Positions 15,487-23,089 of a stretch of 42,759 nucleotides of DNA are shown here, piece by piece. Under the pieces are notes generated by a model. It saw only the letters and a list, made by a program, of their open reading frames with translations. It was not told the origin of the DNA and searched no databases. Position numbers and translations under genes: made by a program. Location of the stretch: NCBI GenBank assembly GCA_016931575.1, contig JAFGEO010000148.1, positions 1 through 42,759 of the forward strand, written 5' to 3'. Numbering within the stretch: position 1 is the stretch's first letter; each line of letters begins with the position of its first letter. Source of the stretch: Bacteroidales bacterium (GTDB taxonomy: Bacteria; Bacteroidota; Bacteroidia; Bacteroidales; UBA10428).

Positions 15487-16194
15487 ATGCTCTATTTTTG
15501 GGGAAACAAGATACCATTGGATCAATATAAACCAGACAGACAGAAGCTTTTCCTTGCACTTCTTTTTCCCAGCCTGTTTCTATTCCTGCTATGGCTGATC
15601 AAAATTATTGAGGTGACAGGGCATTATAACCTCTCTGAGTATGGCCTGTATCCTCTGGAGGCGAAAGGGATAAAGGGCATTCTCTTCTTTCCCCTTATCC
15701 ACAGCAGCCTGGAACACCTCATCAACAACAGCACTCCCCTCTTCATCTTATCGGCAACCCTCTTTTATTTTTACAGGCCCATAAGCTATAAAGTTTTTCT
15801 GCTGATCTATTTCATACACGGGATATGGCTCTGGTTTTTTGCCAGGGATGGGTGTCATATTGGTGCAAGTGGCCTTATCTATGGGCTGGGGGCATTCCTT
15901 TTCACCAGCGGGATCATTCGCAAAAACACCAACCTGCTGGCCATATCACTGATGGTAGCCTTTTTGTATGGCAGTATGGTCTGGGGAATCTTCCCGCTTA
16001 AGGAAAGCATATCCTGGGAAGGACACCTTACCGGACTCGCCTCGGGGATCATTTTTGCATTCTTTTACAAAGATTTCGGGCCCAAACCAAATTTCGGGCA
16101 ATGGGAAAAAGAAATGCCTGATGACGGAAACGAACCGGACGATGATAATCCTTACTGGAATGTTCCCCTTGAGGAAGAAAAGCCGGATCCCTGA
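15487..16194 (+). CDS. Rhomboid-family intramembrane serine protease
   Basis: A 235-residue protein with about six membrane helices. The catalytic dyad is intact: Ser128 in GASGLIYG and His180 in WEGHLTGLASG; HSSLEHLINN (H72-N81) provides the oxyanion His/Asn. The C-terminal ~40 residues are soluble, acidic and Pro-rich (NEPDDDNPYW). Substrates are unknown. The ATG at 15487 gives a short cytoplasmic N-terminus. A perfect TAnnTTTG (15493-15500) lies just inside this frame, so a shorter start such as TTG 15517 remains possible. Confidence 0.88.
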   Translation: MLYFWGNKIPLDQYKPDRQKLFLALLFPSLFLFLLWLIKIIEVTGHYNLSEYGLYPLEAKGIKGILFFPLIHSSLEHLINNSTPLFILSATLFYFYRPISYKVFLLIYFIHGIWLWFFARDGCHIGASGLIYGLGAFLFTSGIIRKNTNLLAISLMVAFLYGSMVWGIFPLKESISWEGHLTGLASGIIFAFFYKDFGPKPNFGQWEKEMPDDGNEPDDDNPYWNVPLEEEKPDP

Positions 16195-16309
16195 ATCAGC
16201 AAGTTCCGGGTTCCCCTGCAGCTTTTTTAAAGCTTATGAAAAAATGCTATTTTCGAGAAGAAAAGATCACTATCTTTATGCAAATGACTCAGTAACTTCA
16301 TCATTTCTA

Positions 16310-17263
16310 ATGAAAGCTATTAGACCGCTCTTATTTATTGTCACTTTTCTTCCTCAACTTCTTTTTTCCCAGGCGCTCGAAGAAATTGAAAAACAGATGG
16401 TCGCCCGGAACAACATTGCCCAGAAGACCAGGGTTGATTACAAATATACTAACGGTGCCTTCTCGAAAGTCGGGAAGAAAACAAGCCTTACACAATACAA
16501 TTCGCAAGGCAATACCATAAAAGTGGAATACTATAATGACAAGGGAGTCGTAACGGGTACTGAAACTTACGCTTACGATACAAAAGGAAACCGAACCTTA
16601 TTCGAAAGGACAGGCAACAGCCCTTATAAAAAATATACCAGTTACACTTCCGGCGGACAGATCCTTAAGGAATCAGGATTCAACGGAACTGAAGAATTCT
16701 CAATCGATTACAAGTATAACTCAGCCGGCAAACTGAGTGAAGTCGTGAATTCAGCAGGCGGACAAGTCCGCCAGAAAATGATCTATACTCATTCCGGAAA
16801 TGTTTCTGCTATTGAGATATACATTGGGGGCAGAACGCTGAGTTCGAAGATGAAAATGACCTATGACGCAAAGGATAACCTGACAGAAGAGATAACGTAC
16901 GACCTTCAGGGAACTGAACTTGAAAAAAAGAACTACAAATACAACAGTGATTCCAGGTTAACTGAGGAAACCAAGTATACCAAAGGTAAATTTTACTACC
17001 GCATCACCAATACTTATGATTCCGGGATGCGCCTAACTTCTGTCTCAGAGGAGAGCCTGTCAAAGAAAAAATTCATTAAAAAGGAATATAACTACGACAG
17101 CGAAGGCAACCTTTCCAGTTATAAATGGCGTCGTAATCCGGATGAAGATTTCAATATTAAGAAGTACACCTATAATGAAAAAGGGGTCCTCCTGACCGAA
17201 GAGACCCAGTACCCACAGTCGAATTTCAGACTATTGGCCAGGTTCTCCTATATTTATAACTAG
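16310..17263 (+). CDS. Secreted YD/RHS-like repeat protein
   Basis: A 317-residue protein with a signal peptide ([22 protein letters not shown]) and then a run of ~20-residue tyrosine-rich repeats of the type 'Y.YD.KGN.T....' ([76 protein letters not shown]). These match short Bacteroidota YD-repeat proteins; there is no RHS core or toxin domain. It should be periplasmic or exposed on the outer membrane. Start chosen at the ATG that begins the signal peptide; a TATCTTTA box (16271-16278, one mismatch) precedes it by ~32 bases. The stop lies 8 bases before the YciO gene, so the two may be co-transcribed. Confidence 0.75.
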   Translation: MKAIRPLLFIVTFLPQLLFSQALEEIEKQMVARNNIAQKTRVDYKYTNGAFSKVGKKTSLTQYNSQGNTIKVEYYNDKGVVTGTETYAYDTKGNRTLFERTGNSPYKKYTSYTSGGQILKESGFNGTEEFSIDYKYNSAGKLSEVVNSAGGQVRQKMIYTHSGNVSAIEIYIGGRTLSSKMKMTYDAKDNLTEEITYDLQGTELEKKNYKYNSDSRLTEETKYTKGKFYYRITNTYDSGMRLTSVSEESLSKKKFIKKEYNYDSEGNLSSYKWRRNPDEDFNIKKYTYNEKGVLLTEETQYPQSNFRLLARFSYIYN

Positions 17264-17271
17264 GTACGGTC

Positions 17272-17886
17272 ATGTTGATGCACATTCACCCTGACAATCC
17301 AGGTCAAAGACAAATTATGGAAGTGGTAAAAATCCTTGCCGGCGGAGGGGTCATTATTTACCCTACCGATACGGTTTACGGGCTGGGTTGTGACATCTCA
17401 AAAGCCAAAGCGATCGAGCGCATTGCCCGGATAAAAGGGGTCAGGCTTGAGAAAGCCAATTTTTCCTTTATTTGTCATGATCTCAGTCACCTGTCGCTCT
17501 ATACCAAGCATATCAGCAACCCGGTATTTAAACTCATTAAAAAACACCTGCCGGGCCCCTTTACCTTCATTCTGGAAGCCAATAGTAATGTCCCTAAGAT
17601 CTTCAAAAACAAGAAAAAAACGGTTGGGATCAGGATACCGGATAACAATATTCCGCTTGAAATTGTCCGGCAGTTGGGAAACCCTATCCTGACCACCTCG
17701 ATCCACGATTATGATGACATTATCGATTACACCACAGACGCCGAACTTATCCATGAAAATATGGGGCACCTGGTGGACCTGGTCATCGATGGCGGCTTTG
17801 GACATAATATTCCCTCCACGATAGTGGACTGCACGATTGAGCCGCCTGAAATTCTGCGTCAGGGATTAGGAGCTTTAGAACGATAA
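17272..17886 (+). CDS. yciO: YciO/Sua5/YrdC-family protein (threonylcarbamoyl-AMP synthase fold)
   Basis: A 204-residue protein with the YrdC-fold signature [14 protein letters not shown] near residues 28-41, followed by [26 protein letters not shown], a close match to E. coli YciO (RIxRIxxxxxxxNFTLxCxDLSxLS) rather than TsaC, and then VGIRIPDN and STIVDCT. TsaC/Sua5 make threonylcarbamoyl-AMP for the tRNA t6A modification; YciO is a paralog whose in vivo role is less settled. Expect cytoplasmic location. It directly follows the YD-repeat gene and converges on a carbamoyltransferase. Confidence 0.85.
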   Translation: MLMHIHPDNPGQRQIMEVVKILAGGGVIIYPTDTVYGLGCDISKAKAIERIARIKGVRLEKANFSFICHDLSHLSLYTKHISNPVFKLIKKHLPGPFTFILEANSNVPKIFKNKKKTVGIRIPDNNIPLEIVRQLGNPILTTSIHDYDDIIDYTTDAELIHENMGHLVDLVIDGGFGHNIPSTIVDCTIEPPEILRQGLGALER

Positions 17887-17955
17887 GGAATTAAATGGCC
17901 TGCAGGGAACGTCAAACCCAACTTTCAGAAAATTAAAAAAGTGTGCATGAGAAAA

Positions 17956-17990
17956 GGCTGTCTTTTTTGGGACAGCCCTTTATCTTGTTT
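17956..17990 (+). terminator. Terminator between convergent genes, probably bidirectional
   Basis: GGCTGTC (17956-17962) and GACAGCC (17971-17977), loop TTTTTTGG. On the plus strand the stem is followed by CTTTATCTTGTTTGTTTTT; on the minus strand by TTTT. It lies between the YciO stop (17886) and the carbamoyltransferase stop (18005), so it can serve both. Confidence 0.75.
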
Positions 17991-18004
17991 GTTTTTGCTT
18001 GTTA

Positions 18005-19837
18005 TTATACACTTTCAACCTCAGAATCCGGCAATTCCAGCAGGTAGTCCTCAAGCAATAGGGCTTTAACCTGGTAATTTGCTTTAAGGAACGTATTTAT
18101 AGCCTGCTCAGGAATTTCAACGATCGGTCCACCAATATTGAATGAAGTATTGATCAGAATAGGCGGTTCACCCGAAAGTTCTGCAAACCTGCGTAACAGT
18201 TTTGTCAGGAAGGGATAGTACTCCTCCGATACGGTTTGCACCCTGGCAGATCCATCAACATGGCAAATAGCAGGAGCCAGTTTTTTTGTATGCTCTTTCA
18301 CATGCGCGTTGATGGTCATGTAGGGAGCCTCATCAAAAGGTGCATCAAAATATTCATGGAGGGCTTCTTTGAGTACCAGCGGTGCTACCGGCCTGTACCA
18401 TTCACGCCCTTTAATAGTATTCATCTTTTCGAGCATAGCAGCATGCTTTGGTGATGCGAGGAAACTCCGGCTGCCCAGTGCACGCGGACCGAATTCTGAA
18501 CGTCCTTTAAAGATACAAACCACCTGGTCATTTTTCAGGTGTTCAGCAAGGCCATCCAGCTGCTCTTCCTCGTTCTCCAGTTTCTTCCAGGTGAAAGGCA
18601 ATCCCCAGGTCTTGCCAAAGATAGCATCTTCTACATGCGCATTGGAATATTGCTGTCCCAGACAAGTATTGTAAACTTTCTTGGTGTAGGGGCGCTCCTC
18701 GCCATTGAATATTTTATAATAACCCCACAGGGCTGCTCCGATGGCGTTTCCTGCATCATTAGATCCGGGTTGTACAAATAGTTTCTCTATGGGAGTCTCT
18801 TTCAGGATCCTGTTACAGGCCGTAACGTTTAACATGGTACCCCCGGCAACACAAAGGTTTTTACTACCGGTCAGATCATGGGCATGGCGTGCCATTTTTA
18901 GGATGTATTCCTCAAGGGTAAGCTGAGCCTCATAGGCAAACATGGCATTTTCAAAATCCTGGAGGGGAGTTTTTCTGTAGTTCCAGTAAATGTGGTTCCT
19001 CATGTTCCAACCGAACATTTTCTCATAGGGGATCTGTAAATCTGCATCGAACACCTTCCCCCTGCTACGCAGGTATTCCAGCATTTTTTCGATTTTTATA
19101 ATATACCTGTGGCCTTCTTCTTCAACAATATCAGGAATCTGAACATCAAAAACTCCACTCTTGAAAAGATTTCCGAGCCGTCCCTTGTACTTTTTCCGCA
19201 TATCCTCATTGAAATAATGAGCAGCATAACCCATCAGCTTTCCTCCGCTTCGCATAGGATCATCCTTCCCGTAGTCCCCTTTAGGATCAGGGCTGAGTTG
19301 AAGGATCGTACTGTAAATGGTATATAATTCGGGGACACTCAGTTCGCCAAAATCAAGGTAATCCAGGAATACAGGCTCCAGCTTTGATCCCTGCCCATAA
19401 TAAAGCGAGTAGTTCTCTTTCTGGGTGTTGTTATTATGCAGTCCCCCGTTAACATCGAGAGAAAGGACTGCTGCCTCCTCAAAAGGACTGGGATAAAAAG
19501 CTGAATACGCATGACATAAGTGGTGTCCCGGACGCTCAACATTCATGATCTTGTCCCAGGGAATACCTATCATTTGCATTTTCAGGGCATCGATAGCTGA
19601 AACATAGACTGCATTTACGAGCCACAAATCAACATCTGTGGGCTGTATCCCCAGGTGGTCACAACAGTAACGGATCGAGAGGTAGGGGATTATTCTTCCA
19701 TAGGGAGACCTGCCGTCACAGTGTTTTACTCCATTGAGCCTTTCTTCTTCAATGGCAACCTTCACTTCACCGTCAACAACAGCTGCACAGGCAGTGTCGT
19801 GACTCATATTTATACCGAAAATAATTTTTGAATCCAT
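18005..19837 (-). CDS. NodU/TobZ-family carbamoyltransferase
   Basis: A 610-residue protein (618 if the ATG at 19861 is used; 19837 fits the family, which begins just before GI..SHD). The N-terminal Kae1-like domain has GINMSHDTACAAVV and the metal site HHLCHAYSAF; GGTMLNVTACN follows. The C-terminal carbamoyltransferase domain has FKGRSEFGPRALGSRSFLASP and NTSFNIGGPIVEIPEQAI. The family makes carbamoyl-AMP from carbamoyl phosphate and ATP and transfers the carbamoyl to hydroxyls of antibiotics, Nod factors or glycans. No natural-product or glycan cluster surrounds it, so the acceptor is unknown. A consensus -7 box precedes it. Confidence 0.88.
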   Translation of the reverse strand: MDSKIIFGINMSHDTACAAVVDGEVKVAIEEERLNGVKHCDGRSPYGRIIPYLSIRYCCDHLGIQPTDVDLWLVNAVYVSAIDALKMQMIGIPWDKIMNVERPGHHLCHAYSAFYPSPFEEAAVLSLDVNGGLHNNNTQKENYSLYYGQGSKLEPVFLDYLDFGELSVPELYTIYSTILQLSPDPKGDYGKDDPMRSGGKLMGYAAHYFNEDMRKKYKGRLGNLFKSGVFDVQIPDIVEEEGHRYIIKIEKMLEYLRSRGKVFDADLQIPYEKMFGWNMRNHIYWNYRKTPLQDFENAMFAYEAQLTLEEYILKMARHAHDLTGSKNLCVAGGTMLNVTACNRILKETPIEKLFVQPGSNDAGNAIGAALWGYYKIFNGEERPYTKKVYNTCLGQQYSNAHVEDAIFGKTWGLPFTWKKLENEEEQLDGLAEHLKNDQVVCIFKGRSEFGPRALGSRSFLASPKHAAMLEKMNTIKGREWYRPVAPLVLKEALHEYFDAPFDEAPYMTINAHVKEHTKKLAPAICHVDGSARVQTVSEEYYPFLTKLLRRFAELSGEPPILINTSFNIGGPIVEIPEQAINTFLKANYQVKALLLEDYLLELPDSEVESV

Positions 19838-19910
19838 GCGAAAATCAATGAAATAATGCATACGGCCCTATCTCTGAGCCTGCTGCGTGAGTCAAAAAAA
19901 AATCAAGCCC

Positions 19911-19918
19911 CAAATATA
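19911..19918 (-). promoter_or_regulatory. -7 promoter box of the carbamoyltransferase gene
   Basis: On the minus strand this is TATATTTG, an exact TAnnTTTG match, 50-75 bases before the possible start codons (19861 or 19837). It does not decide between the two starts. No clear -33 TTTG. Confidence 0.55.
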
Positions 19919-20046
19919 GTCTAAATTATTAGAAGGCGGTAATGTAACATTTAATAAAGCATTATGTTACATGGCAGTCATACTATTCTATACATTTTCT
20001 CTATCTTCATGCCCTGTATTTTAAGTATTAATCTTAATATAATCTG

Positions 20047-22647
20047 ATGGATAATTCGACGCAAAAATTAAGGATGAAGGAGAAACTGGGCTATGGTTTT
20101 GGAGACCTCGCCTCTGTCCTTTACTGGCAGACCTTCATGCTCTATTTTACATATTTCTACACGGATGTCTTCCTGCTTCCTGCCGGGATAGCAGCCACCA
20201 TGTTCCTGATGAGCCGTCTCTGGGATGGCATAAACGATCCGATCATGGGAATGATTGCAGACCGGACAAAAACAAAATGGGGTAAATTCAGACCCTACCT
20301 TCTATGGCTTTGTGTACCTTTTGCCATATCAGGCGTGCTGGTCTTCACCACACCCGGATTTGGAATGACGGGGAAAATCATTTGGGCATACGCCACCTTC
20401 ATTCTGATCATGATGCTCTATACGGCCATTAACATTCCTTACACTTCGCTGCTGGGTGTTATTTCGGCCGACTCAAAAGAGCGCACCAAGGCATCCTCCG
20501 TGAAATTTATGTTCGCTTTTGCCGCAGGTATCATTATCTCGGCGACACTTCTTCCCATGGCCAAGTGGCTGGGTAAAGGTGATACCTCCATTATCGATGC
20601 CAAAATCGTCAATGACACCCTGATCATCCAGGAGAAGGATCAGGGAAGCGCACAGCTGGTTGTCTATGCTAAAGACCCTACTAACAATAAGGAAAAGCTT
20701 GAATTTGCCTTCACCGTGAATTCAGCCGATGACGTCCTCCCATCAGTTAACACTGAAGTCGCTCAAAATGAGTTAATTCTGACCCAGGGCTTTGGCAGTG
20801 CAGAGATCAATATTGAAGGCTATTTCATCAATCCCTCCAATAAGAAATTCAAATACAAAGCGGAAAGCCAGGATAAGAAAATTGCCACGGCAGAGCTTAA
20901 CGGGACCAGGCTCACCATCAGGGAGAAGAAAGCCGGAAATGTTGACATCAAGATCACGGCAAAAGACAGGCGGTGGGGCGAAACTTACCACACCCTGCAG
21001 GTCATCATAAACAAAGAAGGTAACTCTGCCCCTGTTTTGGCGGATCCTCAAGCTTTTAAGAATGCAGCTGGAGTGGAATTACCCACAGAACCCGTTGTTA
21101 TTGTTGTTGGGGCAGACAGTATCTATGAGTTTCAGACCATAGAACTTTGCGAAGGGTTTGGGACAAAGACGATCAGCCTTGCCGACTACCTGGAAACAGA
21201 TTCCGGCCTGATCTGCAGTTATAAGGCTGAAAGCTTTAACACCGACATTATTAACGCAATGGCTGATGGTTCGGACCTGATTCTTTCCGGAGATAAAGCA
21301 GGCATGGCTGCACTAAAAATAACCGCCACTGATCAGTACCTGCATGAAACGGACTATTACTTTAGTGCCAGCATAACTAAGAAATGGCTTGAACTTGACA
21401 AAAGTGATTCAAAATACTCCATTGATCTGGACCAGGTTTTCGAAGATCCTGATGACGATAAGTTAAGTTATAAGGTAGAAAGTAATAATAAGAAGATCAT
21501 CGCACCCAGCCTTGAGGGGTCAGTGCTATCGTTCCGCAAAAGTAAACTGGGAATAGCCACCCTTACCATTACGGCGATTGATAACAACGGGGGTCAGGTC
21601 AAACACGAGCTGGCTTGTATGATCTATGACAAAACAGACAATCCGCCCTTTATAGCCAGTACTATTGATAACCTTAAAACGAATGCAGGTTATAAAAGCC
21701 TTGAGATATCCCTGGCTGATAAATTCACCGATAAGGACGGTGAAAAGCTGACCTATGAAGTCAGTGTTATCAATCCTGCAAAGGGATGGCAGCGTGCCTG
21801 GATGATCTTCGGAATTGCTGCTATCATTTTCTTCCTGATCTCCTTTAAATCGACCAGGGAAAGGGTTACCCCGCCGAAGCAGCAAATAAGCTCCGTCAAG
21901 CAGGATCTTAAAGAACTTTTCACGAACCGCCCATGGCTTATTCTTCTGGCGACAACCATCACCTTTATTTTATTTGTAGCTGTCAGGGGGAGTGTTACCG
22001 TACATTATTTCAAGTATGTAATCGGAACGCAGGACCTGAAGCTTCCCTTCCTGGGCCTGCAAAGCTATGATTTTGAAACGCTGACTTCTGCTTACAATAC
22101 CATCGGACAGATTTCTTCCTTCCTGGGCGTACTGGTAATTGCCTGGTTTGCAAAGATCGTTGGCAAGAAGAAAGCTTTCATTTTAACCTTTATTGTTGCC
22201 ATCCTGAGCACGGGCATTATATACTTCCTGACTGCAGAGCAGCTGGGGCTTATCTTCTTTTTCCAGATCACAGGATCGATGACGGGAGGACCCTTAAGTT
22301 TCCTGATCTGGGCTATGTATGCCGATACCGCCGACTATGGCGAATGGAAGAACGGGCGTCGCTCAACCGGTTTGGTCTTCTCAGCATCTACCATGTCTCA
22401 AAAAATCGGTTGGGCCGTTGGTGCTTTTATTGCACTCAGCCTGATGTCGCAACTGGGCTTCCAGGCTAATGCGGAACAATCCCCTGATAGCCTGAAAGGT
22501 TTGCTCCTTCTGTTCACCCTGATCCCCGCTGCAATGGGTATCATCTCTACCCTTATCCTTCTGGTTTATCCTCTGAATGATAACCGGGTGGAAGAAATTG
22601 AAGGTGAACTTCTCGAGCGCAGAAAACTGGCGGATAGTGCTGAATAA
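20047..22647 (+). CDS. GPH-family cation/sugar symporter with periplasmic cadherin-like repeat insertion
   Basis: An 866-residue protein, nearly twice the ~450-480 usual for the MelB/GPH family of the major facilitator superfamily. Residues 1-175 are the first five helices, with GFGDLAS (17-23), FYTDV (37-41) and RLWDGINDPIMGMIADRTKTKWGKFRPYLLW (57-87), the GPH signature. Residues 579-866 are helices 6-12 (MIFGIAAIIFFLISF onward, and the GSMTGGPLSFLIWAMYADTADYGEW region typical of GPH carriers). Between them, ~179-578 is a soluble insert of cadherin/Ig-like repeats: a C-terminal half-repeat (179-226), three full repeats (227-326, 327-445, 446-532) and an N-terminal half-repeat (533-578). In MelB topology the helix 5-6 loop is periplasmic. 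It probably imports a disaccharide for the GH94 enzymes downstream, though a terminator separates them. Frame is unbroken. Confidence 0.88.
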   Translation: MDNSTQKLRMKEKLGYGFGDLASVLYWQTFMLYFTYFYTDVFLLPAGIAATMFLMSRLWDGINDPIMGMIADRTKTKWGKFRPYLLWLCVPFAISGVLVFTTPGFGMTGKIIWAYATFILIMMLYTAINIPYTSLLGVISADSKERTKASSVKFMFAFAAGIIISATLLPMAKWLGKGDTSIIDAKIVNDTLIIQEKDQGSAQLVVYAKDPTNNKEKLEFAFTVNSADDVLPSVNTEVAQNELILTQGFGSAEINIEGYFINPSNKKFKYKAESQDKKIATAELNGTRLTIREKKAGNVDIKITAKDRRWGETYHTLQVIINKEGNSAPVLADPQAFKNAAGVELPTEPVVIVVGADSIYEFQTIELCEGFGTKTISLADYLETDSGLICSYKAESFNTDIINAMADGSDLILSGDKAGMAALKITATDQYLHETDYYFSASITKKWLELDKSDSKYSIDLDQVFEDPDDDKLSYKVESNNKKIIAPSLEGSVLSFRKSKLGIATLTITAIDNNGGQVKHELACMIYDKTDNPPFIASTIDNLKTNAGYKSLEISLADKFTDKDGEKLTYEVSVINPAKGWQRAWMIFGIAAIIFFLISFKSTRERVTPPKQQISSVKQDLKELFTNRPWLILLATTITFILFVAVRGSVTVHYFKYVIGTQDLKLPFLGLQSYDFETLTSAYNTIGQISSFLGVLVIAWFAKIVGKKKAFILTFIVAILSTGIIYFLTAEQLGLIFFFQITGSMTGGPLSFLIWAMYADTADYGEWKNGRRSTGLVFSASTMSQKIGWAVGAFIALSLMSQLGFQANAEQSPDSLKGLLLLFTLIPAAMGIISTLILLVYPLNDNRVEEIEGELLERRKLADSAE

Positions 22648-22666
22648 AAGTTTAAACTCATAATTA

Positions 22667-22704
22667 AAAACGGGCATCTCAGAGATTCGGGTTGCCCGTT
22701 TTTT
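22667..22704 (+). terminator. Terminator of the symporter gene
   Basis: AAAACGGGCA (22667-22676) pairs with TGCCCGTTTT (22693-22702) and runs on into T. It lies 20 bases after the symporter stop, so the GH94 genes must have their own promoter or depend on read-through. Confidence 0.88.
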
Positions 22705-22831
22705 CAGATCACAAGGCACAAGGAATAATAGGTATAGGAATAAAAACCAAAAAGGAATTTTAAGTTAGGTAATAATCCTAATCACACAGTTATGATAATA
22801 GTAAGATCAATAGTTATAAAGATTTACTGCT

Positions 22832-23023
22832 ATGCAAAAATCAATGATTAGGGTAGAATCTGTCCATAAGATATCTGCAGTTTTTTCAAAATATGAACAG
22901 CATTGTCTGTTTCCACAACTTCGCCGGAGTGCAATATCTGTGCCTTCAACTATTGCTGAAGGCCATGGTAGAGGATCTTCTTCCGACCATAAACGATTCC
23001 TGAAAATTGCCCGGGAATCTTAA
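22832..23023 (+). pseudogene. Remnant of a four-helix-bundle protein (23S rRNA IVS-protein family)
   Basis: A 63-codon frame whose residues ~18-63 ([22 protein letters not shown], then RFLKIARES) match the core of the four-helix-bundle/S23 family, normally ~115-125 residues and encoded in 23S rRNA intervening sequences or scattered as orphan genes. The N-terminal 'L.VW..A..L...IY..T' helix is missing and replaced by unrelated sequence, and a TAA cuts the protein where the third helix should begin. Both ends are therefore lost, and it is best seen as a decayed copy. It occupies most of the 440-base gap between the symporter terminator and the first GH94 gene. Functional short form is possible but unlikely. 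Confidence 0.7.
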
Positions 23024-23089
23024 TACAAACTTAAAACTCAAACCAAGCAATAAAAAAGATAACTTAAATTAGAACATAAAACCTTTGAG

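Noticed and set aside
15493-15500. Perfect TAnnTTTG just after the rhomboid start codon
   Set aside because: Could be a promoter for a shorter form starting at TTG 15517, but no -33 element is visible and an AT-rich region makes a chance match likely. Kept only as a note in the gene entry.
16310-17263. RHS/contact-dependent toxin
   Set aside because: Only short YD-type repeats and a signal peptide are present; there is no RHS core, cleavage motif or C-terminal toxin domain, and no immunity gene follows.
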